A stretch of 64,000 bases of DNA from an uncultured Bacteroidota bacterium (GTDB lineage: Bacteria > Bacteroidota > Bacteroidia > Flavobacteriales > Flavobacteriaceae): the NCBI GenBank assembly GCA_903838055.1, contig CAILWV010000065.1, positions 1 through 64,000 on the forward strand. Reading direction: 5' to 3'. Positions 16,925-26,478 of the stretch are shown here, piece by piece. The first letter of the stretch is position 1. Every line of letters begins with the position of its first letter. A program made the translations under genes and the position numbers. The notes under the pieces were generated by a model. It saw nothing but the letters and a program-made list of their open reading frames with translations, ran no database searches and was not told the DNA's origin.

Positions 16925-18450
16925 ATAGAATCGCCTTTTTTAACTGGAGGTTTAGGAACTACTTCTTTTTCAACTTTGGTTTTTTGCACTTTTATTATTG
17001 GAGTTGCCGGTTTTGGAGTGTCTTGTTTTACTTGAACAGTTTCTTTTACTAGCGTTTTAGGAACTACCACTGGAGGTACAACAATTTCTTTGCCTCCTTT
17101 TTTCAGCAACATTGCTTTTTGGTAATCGTGCATAAGCGCCTTAAAAATAATTTTACTTACTACTTTAGTACCTCTAAAATTAAAATGAATATAATCCTTG
17201 TTGGCAAATTGAACGGTGCTGTCAGCCCATTTTACAATTGTACCTTTACCCCCAATCGATTTATAAAAATTATAAAAAGGAATGTCAGTATCATATGCCA
17301 ATCTTGCTTGAGTATGAATCAATGAATCAATTCCAACAGCAGTTTTCCATTCGCCATCATAATCAAATGCTCTATCCGAACAACTAAACAATAAAAACTC
17401 AGTATTAGGCATATTATTTTGGAACTTTTTAAGAACTGGTCGCATGCCACGATAGTAATAATCATAGTTGGTGTCATTGGGCTGGAACATTAAGTTGACT
17501 CCATATTGAAAAACAATCAAGTCATAATATCCAGATCTGCTAATTTCTGCCAATAAATTACTATTTATTTTCTTCAATTCCACACCGGTAATTCCTCTAA
17601 AGGAATAATTGTCTAGTACAATTCCTGATTTTGGTTCCGAACTTACGCCATAAATAGGAGTTCTCCTTGCCGAAACAGTAAACTTTGCTTTATTAGAAAC
17701 CCCACTTCCTAGCAATATTCTGTTGAATTCGGAATTAGCTGGATATTTTCTAACAGAATCGTTAATCTTAACCGAAATAGAATCACCTTTGCCATAAAGC
17801 AACCATTTTTGAGTAATTTGAGTGGTTCCTTTCTTTACGTTATCTCTAAAATCAATGTCAAGATTATTACTAAAAAAAGAATAACCAGATAAAAATAAGC
17901 CACTGTTATGTTCTTGTTTTTTGAAATTATCAACCTTAAAATCACCAGTTGTAAATACTTTTGCAGTTCTCCTAAAATCAGACGAAATACAGGAAATAGG
18001 AACATAACCAACCCCTTTTTGTTGTCCAAAATAATTTTGAAGTTGCTCCCTTACGTCCTGGGTAATAAAATCGCCTTCAATCTGGCTATCACCAAACCAA
18101 GCGATTCGGATTTTTACATTTTTACCTTCTGATAAAGCAATTAATTTTTGAGTAAGTTTAGGTAATGCAGGCGCCAAAGTATCCGCATTAAAACGGATGA
18201 GAGCATCTTTCTTTTCATACGCCTCAAATTCATTTTTCGGCAAACTATCTGCAGAAATAGAACTCCCAACTTTTTTTGTTTTAACGGCTCCTTTTTTGGC
18301 TTTTTCTTTCACCAAAATATCTGAAAGTAAATTTACATTCTTAAAATAAGGATAGTACCCAATGAACTCTTTTGAGAATATAGACAATAGCAAATGAATG
18401 CTAGTGACAACTAAAATTAGGGTAATAACTTTTTTGCTATGGTTCATCAA
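16921..18450 (-). CDS. Membrane-anchored SGNH hydrolase-like partner of MBOAT
   Basis: A 509-residue protein with one N-terminal membrane anchor (8-25), a Lys-rich linker, and an SGNH-fold domain: WFGDSQIEGDF with Ser122, the VFQYGVNLM block and a C-terminal YIHFNFRGTK His block. The last 60 residues are a Pro/Val/Lys-rich low-complexity tail that probably spans the envelope or the wall. It is the first gene of a two-gene unit with the MBOAT protein and would take the acyl group on the outer side of the membrane and pass it to the glycan. Similar in logic to PatB or AlgX, though not recognisable as either. Confidence 0.78.
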   Translation of the reverse strand: MMNHSKKVITLILVVTSIHLLLSIFSKEFIGYYPYFKNVNLLSDILVKEKAKKGAVKTKKVGSSISADSLPKNEFEAYEKKDALIRFNADTLAPALPKLTQKLIALSEGKNVKIRIAWFGDSQIEGDFITQDVREQLQNYFGQQKGVGYVPISCISSDFRRTAKVFTTGDFKVDNFKKQEHNSGLFLSGYSFFSNNLDIDFRDNVKKGTTQITQKWLLYGKGDSISVKINDSVRKYPANSEFNRILLGSGVSNKAKFTVSARRTPIYGVSSEPKSGIVLDNYSFRGITGVELKKINSNLLAEISRSGYYDLIVFQYGVNLMFQPNDTNYDYYYRGMRPVLKKFQNNMPNTEFLLFSCSDRAFDYDGEWKTAVGIDSLIHTQARLAYDTDIPFYNFYKSIGGKGTIVKWADSTVQFANKDYIHFNFRGTKVVSKIIFKALMHDYQKAMLLKKGGKEIVVPPVVVPKTLVKETVQVKQDTPKPATPIIKVQKTKVEKEVVPKPPVKKGDSI

Positions 18451-18810
18451 CCTTCGTTTGGGTATAAAGTCCGCGAAACCCTTTTTTATTGCGTTAAGCG
18501 AATGTTAAATTCACGGCAAAAGTAAAAAAAAGGAAGCGTGTTTTACATATTAAAGAAAAATAATTTTTTTGCCCATTTTGAAGCTAATATTTGGCAGATT
18601 TAGTCAACGTTTTTAATCCTTCAAAAAGAAGTATTGCTTAATTTGTGATGCGTAAGTGCAATTTTCAAAAGTTATTTATACCGATAAGAGGATTTGCAAT
18701 ACGTTCCCACAATCAAGACAGTACTATTTTTATTTCAATACTGCAGTTAAAATCAAATTTCTGTTTACTTTTGTTTTTTATAAATTTTATTAAAATCTAA
18801 ATAGTTGTAT
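18451..18810. other. Gene-free stretch between SGNH gene and asd
   Basis: About 360 bp, AT-rich, divergent promoters expected. TACTTTTG at 18766-18773 (plus strand) is a TAnnTTTG box for asd with a leader near 30 nt. I see no repeat, RNA or small gene. Confidence 0.5.
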
Positions 18811-19800
18811 ATGAGAGTTGCTGTTGTTGGTGCTACCGGTATGGTAGGCGAAGTAATGCTTCAAGTTTTAGCAGAAAGAAATTTTCCGGTAACCGAGTTA
18901 ATTCCGGTGGCTTCAGAGAAATCAGTAGGAAAAGAAATCGAATATAATGGCAAAAAATATAAAGTGGTTGGCATGCAAACCGCAGTCGATATGAAGGCAG
19001 ATATTGCTTTGTTTTCTGCTGGTGGCGAAACGTCTTTAGCTTGGGCTCCTAAATTTGCAGAAGCAGGAACTACTGTTATTGATAACTCTTCCGCTTGGAG
19101 AATGGATGCAACAAAAAAATTAATTGTTCCTGAAATCAATGCTTCCCAATTAACAAAAGACGATAAAATTATTGCAAACCCTAACTGTTCCACCATTCAA
19201 ATGGTTTTAGTTTTAGCGCCTTTGCATGCAAAATATAAAATCAAACGTGTAATTGTTTCTACTTATCAATCTATCACCGGAACAGGGGTTAAAGCAGTAC
19301 AACAACTAGAAAATGAATATGCTGGAGTGCAAGGAGAAATGGCTTACAAATACCAAATTCACCGCAATGCTATTCCACAATGTGATAGTTTTGAAGACAA
19401 TGGCTACACTAAAGAAGAAATGAAATTGGTGAAAGAAACCAAGAAGATATTGAGTGATAATTCAATTGCCGTAACTGCAACTGCAGTTCGTGTGCCAATT
19501 GTTGGCGGACATAGTGAAGCGGTGAATATAGAATTTGAAAATGATTTTGAAGTAAATGAAATTCGTTCCATATTACAACAAACCGATGGAGTTGTCGTAC
19601 AGGATAACTTAGATGCTTTTTCTTATCCAATGCCATTGTTTGCTCATGGAAAAGACGAAGTTTTTGTAGGAAGAATTCGTCGTGACGAAAGTCAGGCCAA
19701 TTCACTAAATATGTGGATCGTTGCTGATAATTTAAGAAAAGGCGCTGCTACAAATACCATTCAAATAGCTGAATATCTAGTAGCACACAAATTGGTGTAA
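18811..19800 (+). CDS. asd: Aspartate-semialdehyde dehydrogenase
   Basis: Makes aspartate semialdehyde for lysine, diaminopimelate, threonine and methionine. I start at the ATG at 18811 (MRVAVVGATGMVGE); a TTG two codons earlier is less likely. The NADP-binding GATGMVG loop, catalytic Cys126 in ANPNCSTIQ and the GGHSEAVNIEF His region are present, and 329 residues is normal for the family. Ends in a 16-bp-stem terminator. It is a single-gene unit. Confidence 0.95.
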   Translation: MRVAVVGATGMVGEVMLQVLAERNFPVTELIPVASEKSVGKEIEYNGKKYKVVGMQTAVDMKADIALFSAGGETSLAWAPKFAEAGTTVIDNSSAWRMDATKKLIVPEINASQLTKDDKIIANPNCSTIQMVLVLAPLHAKYKIKRVIVSTYQSITGTGVKAVQQLENEYAGVQGEMAYKYQIHRNAIPQCDSFEDNGYTKEEMKLVKETKKILSDNSIAVTATAVRVPIVGGHSEAVNIEFENDFEVNEIRSILQQTDGVVVQDNLDAFSYPMPLFAHGKDEVFVGRIRRDESQANSLNMWIVADNLRKGAATNTIQIAEYLVAHKLV

Positions 19801-19821
19801 ATTATTTTTTAAATAAAAATT

Positions 19822-19866
19822 AACCATTGAAGTTAACTATATTGTTTGTTAATTTCAATGGTTTTT
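19822..19866 (+). terminator. Intrinsic terminator after asd
   Basis: AACCATTGAAGTTAAC (19822-19837) pairs with GTTAATTTCAATGGTT (19848-19863), 16 bp with one G-T pair, then T run. It excludes the upstream TTG/ATG candidates (19846, 19858) as starts of the next gene. Confidence 0.85.
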
Positions 19867-19893
19867 GTTTTTAGTTTCGTTACTTTTGTTACG

Positions 19894-20247
19894 ATGATTA
19901 ATAAGAATTCTTTACTAAGTTTTGTGTTTGGATTGGCAGTATTGTTTGCAATAGTGCTTCAGTCGACACACTCATTTGTACACTTAGAAAAAGAACTTAC
20001 CCAAAAGCAGTGCATCCATAAAAATACTAAAAACCAAAGTCAATTTACGCATCTACACCACAATTTAGATCATTGTTTTGTTTGCGAATTTGCTTTTAGT
20101 ACTTCTTTAAAATCCGATAATTATTCGTTCACTTTTAAGAAATTGGCAATCCCAGTTTCTTATTCTTATTTCTATTCTAAGGAAATATCCCAATATTTTC
20201 GAGGTAGTCTATTTGCACTTCGAGCACCACCAAGTTTTATTGTTTAA
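19894..20247 (+). CDS. Small His/Cys-rich membrane-anchored protein (DUF2946-like?)
   Basis: I place the start at the ATG at 19894, after the asd terminator, giving 117 residues. There is one N-terminal hydrophobic segment (8-24), then a segment dense in His and Cys (THLHHNLDHCFVCEF) with a CxxC, and a C-terminal ALRAPPSF that resembles the end of DUF2946-type proteins. This suggests metal binding in the envelope. A TonB-dependent receptor follows by 60 bp, supporting a metal-uptake pair. TACTTTTG (19881-19888) is a -7 box so close to the ATG that the message may be nearly leaderless. Family assignment is a guess. Confidence 0.55.
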   Translation: MINKNSLLSFVFGLAVLFAIVLQSTHSFVHLEKELTQKQCIHKNTKNQSQFTHLHHNLDHCFVCEFAFSTSLKSDNYSFTFKKLAIPVSYSYFYSKEISQYFRGSLFALRAPPSFIV

Positions 20248-20307
20248 ATCATTTTTAATCCGTTTTATTTCGGATACTGTTTGTATTTAACAATAAAAAA
20301 TTTTCAC

Positions 20308-22515
20308 ATGAGATACTTTTTAATCGCCCTATTTTTAGGGATTTCAATGATTTCTAGCGCGCAAAACAAAATTAAAGGAACTATCAAAGAGGTTCAAAAT
20401 AAGCCAATGGCTGGCGTAACTATTTCAATTCCCGAAATTCATAAGGAAACGATTTCCGATGAAAACGGAAATTATATTTTCAACAATTTGCCTAATGGAA
20501 AATTTAAAATTGCATTTACCTATATTGGATTTGCTGCCCAAACTAAAGAAATAAATTCTAATTTGAAGGAACAAAAAATAGATATCCTTATGGAAGAATC
20601 CTTACACCAAATGGAAGAAGTTATCGTTTCTACAGCATTCAATAAATTGCAATCACAAAACGTGATGAAAGTTGAGCACCAATCTATGAAGACGCTTTTG
20701 CAAAAAGGAACTTCTACATTAATTGAAGGGTTAGCTACTATCCCAGGAATTTCTCAAGTTTCTACAGGAACTTCAATTGGCAAACCTGTAATAAGGGGGT
20801 TGAGTGGGAGTAGAGTTTTGGTTTATTCACAGGGAGTTAGGCTTGAAAATCAACAATTTGGAGAAGAGCATGGTCTTGGTTTGAACGATGCCGGAATTGA
20901 AAGCGTTGAGGTGATTAAAGGTCCTGCCTCGTTGTTATATGGTTCTGATGCTATTGGTGGTGTTTTGTATTTTAATCCCGAAAAATTTGCGTCTCCCAAT
21001 ACAGTGGATGGTAGTTTTAGTCAGAAATTATTTTACAATACCAACGGAAGTTCCACATCATTGGGAGTAAAAAAGTCTTCGGATAATTTCAAATTTATAG
21101 CGCGTGGAAGTTATAATACCCATGCCGATTATAAAATTCCTAACGGAAATAGAGTTACTAATACCCGTTATAATGAATCCGATATTAAAACTGCTTTTGG
21201 ATATTCTAATTCTAAATTCACGTCTACATTACGATACAATTACAACAAATTAGACATAGGAATTCCAGAAAATGGCATAATTGAACAAACTTCTACTAAG
21301 AAAACTAACTATCCAAAGCAAGCTGTTTTTGCTAATATTGTAAGTATAAACAACACTTTTTTCTTTAATAACTCTAAGTTAGATGCCGATTTAGGATATA
21401 TTTCCAACAATAGAAGTGAGTTTGTAGATAGTGATGTTGCCAATTTACATATGAAATTGAAGACCTACAATTATAATGTAAAATATTATTTGCCAAAATT
21501 CGGAAAATTGGAATCGATTATTGGCACACAAGGAATGCTCCAAACTAATACTAATTTAGGGCTAGAATATTTAATTCCAGATGCAACGACCAATGATTTT
21601 GGGGTTTTTGGAACTGCAAATTATGAATGGAAAAAGAATGTAATACAAGCAGGAATAAGATTTGACAATAGAAATGTAACAGCTACTCAACACGGAATTA
21701 TTGGCGAAGAAGGCTATTTTCAATCGGTAGACAAGAAGTTTCAAAGTTTTAATTCATCGTTGGGATTCAAAACTAATCTTAAGAAAGATATTATATTAAG
21801 ATTGAATTTTGCTTCAGGTTTTAGAGCTCCAAACTTAGCAGAATTGACTTCAAATGGCGTCCACGAAGGAAGCAACCGCTATGAAATTGGGAATGTAAAT
21901 TTGTATAAGGAACAAAATTTCCAAACCGATTTAAATCTAGAATACCGAAATCCGCATTTTGAATTGTTTGTAAATGGTTTTTATAACCACATTAATAATT
22001 ATATTTTTATTGCTCCAAATGGTACTCAAATAAATGGTTTTGATACTTACACCTATGCTCAAGAAAATGCAAGTTTATATGGAGGTGAAGCAGGAATTCA
22101 TTTTCATCCGCATCCTTTAGATTGGTTGCACATTACAAGTAGTTTTGAAAGTGTAATTGGAAAAAAACAAAGTGGTGATAATTTACCTTTGATACCTGCA
22201 AACAAATGGAATAATTCTATTAAAACTGAATTCAAATTAACTAAATATTTAAAAGAAAGTTATGCGGTTTTGAATGTAGAACATACTTTAAATCAAAATA
22301 ATCCAGGTCCATTTGAAACTAAATCCAACGATTATAGTTTGATAAATTTAGGTTTTGGAGGAAAAGTTACATTAGGCAAAATGCTTTTTGATGTTAATTT
22401 GAATGCTAATAATTTATTGAATAAAACCTATATTTCTCATTTATCGAGACTAAAAAACGATGGGATACCAAATATTGGAAGAAATTTAGTGTTAGGAATT
22501 AATTTTGTTATCTAA
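20308..22515 (+). CDS. TonB-dependent outer-membrane receptor, probably for a metal
   Basis: A 735-residue receptor starting at ATG 20308 (MRYFLIALFLG signal peptide; the TTG nine codons earlier precedes it without a signal-like role). Order: signal peptide, carboxypeptidase-like regulatory domain (GTIKEVQNKPMAGVTISIP to about residue 95), plug domain (PGISQVSTGTSIGKPVIRG, EVIKGPASLLYGSDAIGG), then a 22-strand barrel ending in aromatic/hydrophobic LGINFVI. No SusD partner follows, so it is not a glycan system. His-rich HFHPHPLDW in the barrel and the His/Cys-rich neighbour point to a zinc- or copper-type substrate. The plug spelling resembles ZnuD-like receptors; the substrate is inferred. 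Confidence 0.82.
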   Translation: MRYFLIALFLGISMISSAQNKIKGTIKEVQNKPMAGVTISIPEIHKETISDENGNYIFNNLPNGKFKIAFTYIGFAAQTKEINSNLKEQKIDILMEESLHQMEEVIVSTAFNKLQSQNVMKVEHQSMKTLLQKGTSTLIEGLATIPGISQVSTGTSIGKPVIRGLSGSRVLVYSQGVRLENQQFGEEHGLGLNDAGIESVEVIKGPASLLYGSDAIGGVLYFNPEKFASPNTVDGSFSQKLFYNTNGSSTSLGVKKSSDNFKFIARGSYNTHADYKIPNGNRVTNTRYNESDIKTAFGYSNSKFTSTLRYNYNKLDIGIPENGIIEQTSTKKTNYPKQAVFANIVSINNTFFFNNSKLDADLGYISNNRSEFVDSDVANLHMKLKTYNYNVKYYLPKFGKLESIIGTQGMLQTNTNLGLEYLIPDATTNDFGVFGTANYEWKKNVIQAGIRFDNRNVTATQHGIIGEEGYFQSVDKKFQSFNSSLGFKTNLKKDIILRLNFASGFRAPNLAELTSNGVHEGSNRYEIGNVNLYKEQNFQTDLNLEYRNPHFELFVNGFYNHINNYIFIAPNGTQINGFDTYTYAQENASLYGGEAGIHFHPHPLDWLHITSSFESVIGKKQSGDNLPLIPANKWNNSIKTEFKLTKYLKESYAVLNVEHTLNQNNPGPFETKSNDYSLINLGFGGKVTLGKMLFDVNLNANNLLNKTYISHLSRLKNDGIPNIGRNLVLGINFVI

Positions 22516-22626
22516 GTCGGAACATCCCGTAAATGCTTAGTTTTCAAATATTTTGCAAAAAATAATTGGCTATTATTAAAAATTATTTATAAATTTACTT
22601 TATACTAATCTTTAAACCAACCACTT

Positions 22627-23007
22627 ATGAATTCCATGTTTACTAAAATTGTAAGAAGAGTACTGGGTTGTATTCTTCTATTATTTGGATTAAATATTTT
22701 ACTTCCACATCCATTTATCCCCTTGCCAGAGCTTCCTCAAAGTGCAGCAGCATTCATGTCTTCATTGGCAGCAACCGGGTATTTGTTAAAAACAGTTGCA
22801 TTATTAGAAATTCTTATCGGATCATTATTATTATTTAATAAATGGGTAGCATTTTCTTTGATATTATTGGCGCCAATCTCATTAAATATTTTATTGTTCC
22901 ATTTCTTTTTAGATGCTTCGGGGGTTGCAGGGGCATTAATTGTAGCCGTTTTAAATGGGATATTAATATATAAATATTGGTCTTCTTTTAAATCTTTATT
23001 TTTATAG
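22627..23007 (+). CDS. DoxX-like membrane protein
   Basis: A 126-residue protein with four predicted transmembrane helices. The helix pattern, LEILIGSLLLFNKW in helix two or three and the length fit the DoxX/DoxD-like family of small four-helix proteins. Such proteins are linked to redox or quinone chemistry, but the reaction in flavobacteria is not settled. It stands alone and ends in a bidirectional terminator shared with mtgA. Confidence 0.7.
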   Translation: MNSMFTKIVRRVLGCILLLFGLNILLPHPFIPLPELPQSAAAFMSSLAATGYLLKTVALLEILIGSLLLFNKWVAFSLILLAPISLNILLFHFFLDASGVAGALIVAVLNGILIYKYWSSFKSLFL

Positions 23008-23013
23008 AAAATC

Positions 23014-23044
23014 AAAAGCGTCGGAAATTTCCGACGCTTTTTTT
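23014..23044. terminator. Bidirectional terminator between DoxX gene and mtgA
   Basis: AAAAGCGTCGGAAA and TTTCCGACGCTTTT form a perfect palindrome with T run on the plus side and A/T run on the minus side; it lies between two convergent genes. Confidence 0.85.
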
Positions 23045-23756
23045 AGTATTTTATTTTGCCAATATGTCTCATGTTTTGCATAATTTTTCCTTTCCTTTTA
23101 TTAATGTAAGCTGAGGAATTAGAGGCTTTAAATTTTCTTGGATTTGGTAATATTGCAGCAATACCAGCAGCTTGATTTTTAGTTAAACTACTCGCATTAG
23201 TTTTATACCAATAGTCGGCTGCCGCTTGAACACCATAAACTCCTTTCCCCATTTCTATAGAATTTAGGTATACCTCCATGATACGTTCTTTACCCCAAAT
23301 AATTTCTATTAATACGGTGAAATAAGCTTCCAGACCTTTACGAAGGTAGCTCCTGCCTTGCCACAGAAATACATTTTTGGCAGTTTGTTGCGAAATAGTG
23401 CTTCCTCCTTTTATTTTTTTTCCTCGTTCATTATTTTTAAATGCTTTTTGCATTGCAGAGAAATCAAAACCATGATGCGTTAAAAAAGTTCCGTCTTCAC
23501 TAGAAATAACTGCTTTTTGCATGTTGGAAGATATCTCTTCTAAAGGAACCCAATTGTGACTGCAGGTCATTTCCTCTCCCGCAAATTTTTGTTCTATGGC
23601 TCTTGTCACCATTAAAGGTGTGAAAGGAACAGGTAACCACTTGAATAAAAGTACAAAAAAGAAAGAACTTCCTAAAAACCATAGAAAGGCTTTCCAAAGA
23701 AAGGTTTTTAATTTTTGAAAAAAAGTTTGATTGGATTTGCTTTTTATTGTTGCCAT
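23043..23756 (-). CDS. mtgA: Monofunctional peptidoglycan glycosyltransferase
   Basis: Polymerises lipid II into glycan strands. The 237-residue protein has an N-terminal membrane anchor (20-40) and one GT51 domain: SSEDGTFLTHHGFD with catalytic Glu87, KGGSTISQQTAKN, and the second-Glu region MEVYLNSIEMGKGVYG. There is no transpeptidase domain, so it is the monofunctional class. Its start codon directly abuts the stop of the upstream FAD oxidoreductase gene, so the two are co-transcribed. Confidence 0.93.
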   Translation of the reverse strand: MATIKSKSNQTFFQKLKTFLWKAFLWFLGSSFFFVLLFKWLPVPFTPLMVTRAIEQKFAGEEMTCSHNWVPLEEISSNMQKAVISSEDGTFLTHHGFDFSAMQKAFKNNERGKKIKGGSTISQQTAKNVFLWQGRSYLRKGLEAYFTVLIEIIWGKERIMEVYLNSIEMGKGVYGVQAAADYWYKTNASSLTKNQAAGIAAILPNPRKFKASNSSAYINKRKGKIMQNMRHIGKIKY

Positions 23757-24869
23757 TTATATTAAATCTGCTAATTCTTTACCGATTATACTTCCTATTG
23801 CTACTCCCATTCCACCTAAGCGCACTCCACAATATACATTTTCAGATAATTGGGTAACAATAGGATTTTTGTGAGTACCAATTCCCATGATGCCACTCCA
23901 TCTTTGAGCAATCTTAAATTCTTGATTTGGTAAAATTACATTTTTTAATAAGTCTTCCAATTTATTCTGAATTTTTTCTGTTTGCGATAATTCGGTGGTA
24001 GTTTCTCCTTCAAAATCTAAGTTTCTTCCTCCTCCTAGAAGAATACGATTTTCAAAATTTCTAAAATAATAATAGCCTTTATCTAAATGAAAGGTTCCTT
24101 TAATATCTAAATTTGGAATTGGATCGGTAATCAATACTTGAGCTCTAGCAGGTTTTACAGCATTATTAGTCAAAGATCCTGCAAAACCATTGGTTGCAAA
24201 GAGTAATTTATTGGTGTGAAAAGTATAGTCATTTACAACCACTTCTACCGAATTATTAGTGTCATTAAAAGAGGTGACTTCCACTTGATTTAATATCAAA
24301 ATATCTTTCGAAATTGCTTCTTTTAGCAATGCCTGCATCATGTTTCCGGTATCAATTTGCCCTTCAAACGGATTGAAAATAGAGTATTCTTTTATGTTTT
24401 CAAATGCAAAACGATCTATTTCTTTTGAAAACACATCCGACTTAAAAAGAGGTCTTAGTATTTCATTTAAAAACGGAAGTTTTTGCAAACATTCGTTATA
24501 AGTTGCATCATCGTCATTTAAAAATAGCTCATAACCGCCATAAGGTTTAAAATCAATTGCTTGATCACCAAGTCTTTTTCTTAGTAATTGTAGCCCATTC
24601 CAACGTTTTTGCACCAATTGTATTACTTCTTCTTCGGTATGATTTTTTAAATCATCGATAATTTCTGATAGACTCCCAAAACAAGCAAAACCTGCATTTT
24701 TTGTGCTTGCTCCTTGTGGTAAAATTCCTTTCTCCAAGATTAATATCTTGCTATCAGGAAACCTTTCTCGAAGTTGCAAGGCACAATGTAATCCAACAAT
24801 CCCACTACCAACAATGGCATAGTCAACATTAGTAAACCAATTTTTTATCTCCCAATAACTAAGTTGCAT
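23757..24869 (-). CDS. FAD-dependent oxidoreductase (DAO family)
   Basis: I place the start at 24869 (MQLSYWEIKNW); the 37 codons upstream are AT-rich filler. The 370-residue protein has a dinucleotide-binding motif VGSGIVGLHCAL (GxGxxG at 21-26), a KNAGFACFGS segment near residue 70 and a C-terminal GVRLGGMGVAIGS loop that closes the FAD site. This fits D-amino-acid oxidase/GlpO-type flavoproteins. The substrate is unknown. Zero-base spacing to mtgA is probably only operon packing. Confidence 0.82.
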   Translation of the reverse strand: MQLSYWEIKNWFTNVDYAIVGSGIVGLHCALQLRERFPDSKILILEKGILPQGASTKNAGFACFGSLSEIIDDLKNHTEEEVIQLVQKRWNGLQLLRKRLGDQAIDFKPYGGYELFLNDDDATYNECLQKLPFLNEILRPLFKSDVFSKEIDRFAFENIKEYSIFNPFEGQIDTGNMMQALLKEAISKDILILNQVEVTSFNDTNNSVEVVVNDYTFHTNKLLFATNGFAGSLTNNAVKPARAQVLITDPIPNLDIKGTFHLDKGYYYFRNFENRILLGGGRNLDFEGETTTELSQTEKIQNKLEDLLKNVILPNQEFKIAQRWSGIMGIGTHKNPIVTQLSENVYCGVRLGGMGVAIGSIIGKELADLI

Positions 24870-25179
24870 TTTATATTTTCTTTTTAGAAAAATAAAAATA
24901 CATAATTTTTTCTTTTGTTGTTGAATAAAAAATGAATTGATTCCAAATTGCAATAAAAAATTAATGCTAATAGAAACCAATGATTTTCATGCAGTTTACT
25001 TTTATGAAAATCCATATTAAGTAATCTAACAGTTTTTTTAGATTTACTTGTACCTGTCTTATCTAAATTTATTTTGAAGATTTTTATTATATTTGCTTAG
25101 TAAAGCTTCTAAGATTTTCTGTTATTCGATTTGAAAAGAAGTCTTTATATATTTTAATTTCTTCTTAACGTTACAGTTT
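24870..25179. promoter_or_regulatory. Divergent promoter region, -7 box at 25088-25095
   Basis: This 310-bp gene-free stretch separates two divergent genes. TATATTTG at 25088-25095 (plus strand) is a perfect -7 box and predicts a leader of about 80 nt for the beta-barrel gene. I see no terminator, repeat or small ORF. Confidence 0.45.
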
Positions 25180-25878
25180 ATGCGTTTTAAACTTTTAATA
25201 TTATTTTTCTTCTTTTACATTTTTACTGCTTTTGCACAAGAAATAACGGTTCCAGTTAAGGCCGTAGATTCTTTGTATAGAGAAGATCAATTTTATATTA
25301 ACTTCACTTATAACAAGTTACAAAATTTTAAAGGATTAAGTCAAACTAAATTTTCTCCTGGAATAAGTATGGGGTTTTTAAGAGATATGCCTATTAACAA
25401 AACTAGAACAATTGCTGTTGCAGCTGGTTTAGGATATTCGATTACTATTTATAATAATAATTTACAAGAATTAAGGAATACAACTAATGCTAATTCTACT
25501 TTCGATTATAGTTTTCTTTCCAATACTAATTTCGATAAAAACAAGTTTGTTCATCAATATATTGAATTACCTATTGAGATAAGATGGCGAACTTCTACCC
25601 CAGATTCTCATGAATTTTGGAGGGTTTATTCTGGATTTAAATTGAGTTACTTGATTTCCGATTACCATAAATATGTTAATGATGGTGAGTCAACAATCAA
25701 TAATTCGAATCCAGATTTCAATAAATTGGTTTATGGCTGTTACCTAGCAGCTGGTTTTAACACCTTGAATTTGTATGCTTATTATGGTATAAAACCCATT
25801 TTTAAAACTGGTGAAATCAATGGTGATAAAATAAATACTACGAGCTTTAATGTTGGATTACAGTTTTATATCCTATAA
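25180..25878 (+). CDS. PorT-like outer-membrane beta-barrel protein
   Basis: A 232-residue exported protein with a signal peptide (cleavage after FAQ, residue 20) and alternating amphipathic strands ending in an aromatic-rich FNVGLQFYIL, the pattern of an 8-stranded OMP_b-brl_2 barrel (PorT family). PorT itself is needed for type IX secretion, but this family has many members and the location (4 kb before sprA) is only suggestive, so I do not name it porT. The last 6 bp overlap the convergent PAP2-like gene. Confidence 0.65.
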   Translation: MRFKLLILFFFFYIFTAFAQEITVPVKAVDSLYREDQFYINFTYNKLQNFKGLSQTKFSPGISMGFLRDMPINKTRTIAVAAGLGYSITIYNNNLQELRNTTNANSTFDYSFLSNTNFDKNKFVHQYIELPIEIRWRTSTPDSHEFWRVYSGFKLSYLISDYHKYVNDGESTINNSNPDFNKLVYGCYLAAGFNTLNLYAYYGIKPIFKTGEINGDKINTTSFNVGLQFYIL

Positions 25879-26478
25879 CCAAAAATACCACATAAAAATT
25901 TGAGGAAGCATTCCAGCAAGATATCCAATTACCAATTCTTTTCCGCTGTGTGCTTTCATTACCAATCGAGAACTTGCTATAATTCCATTAAGGAGAAATA
26001 AAGAGGCAATAATGAAAATGCTGTTCAACTCATAATGCATGCTTAATCCAAAAACAAAAAAACATAAGGCACTTATTGCAATCATATGAATACTTGCTTT
26101 TATTTTCAGATATAATAAAACATAAGCTACACTAGTACTGCAAATTGCCCCAAGAAAAAAGTAAAATAATTCGGGGAAGCGATCTATTGTAATGCTTTTA
26201 CTGATTAAAATAATTGTTAGGATAATTTGCATTAACAGCGGCGTCTTTCTTTGTGAGATATCCGAAAGCATTATGGTGTCTACTTTTCCAAATGTTCTAA
26301 GCAAATAAAAAAAAGAAAGAGGCAACAAAAAAGTTATTATAATAACTTGAACAAGCATTAACAAATATTGCTGATTAGAATAATAATTAGCACTGTAATA
26401 AATATAAAAAAGGGTACCAACAATTGGTATGAAGATAGGATGGAAAAGATAAGAAAAAAAGGAAATTAATTTTTTCAA
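25873..26478 (-). CDS. PAP2-like membrane protein
   Basis: A 201-residue protein with about six transmembrane helices. The third phosphatase motif of the PAP2 superfamily is recognisable as SRLVMKAHSGKE (SR-x5-H-x3-acid), an earlier His stands in KASIHMI where PSGH is expected, and QRKTPL may be the remnant of KxxxxxxRP. The first two motifs are degenerate, so catalytic activity on lipid phosphates is doubtful. It overlaps the convergent barrel gene by 6 bp. Confidence 0.6.
   Translation of the reverse strand: MKKLISFFSYLFHPIFIPIVGTLFYIYYSANYYSNQQYLLMLVQVIIITFLLPLSFFYLLRTFGKVDTIMLSDISQRKTPLLMQIILTIILISKSITIDRFPELFYFFLGAICSTSVAYVLLYLKIKASIHMIAISALCFFVFGLSMHYELNSIFIIASLFLLNGIIASSRLVMKAHSGKELVIGYLAGMLPQIFMWYFWL

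Noticed and set aside
18861..19196. Minus-strand frame of 111 codons inside asd
   Set aside because: It lies fully within a clear housekeeping gene and its translation has no protein-like motif; a shadow frame.
19846..19893. Earlier TTG/ATG starts for the His/Cys-rich protein
   Set aside because: Both fall in or directly behind the stem of the asd terminator and upstream of the likely -7 box.
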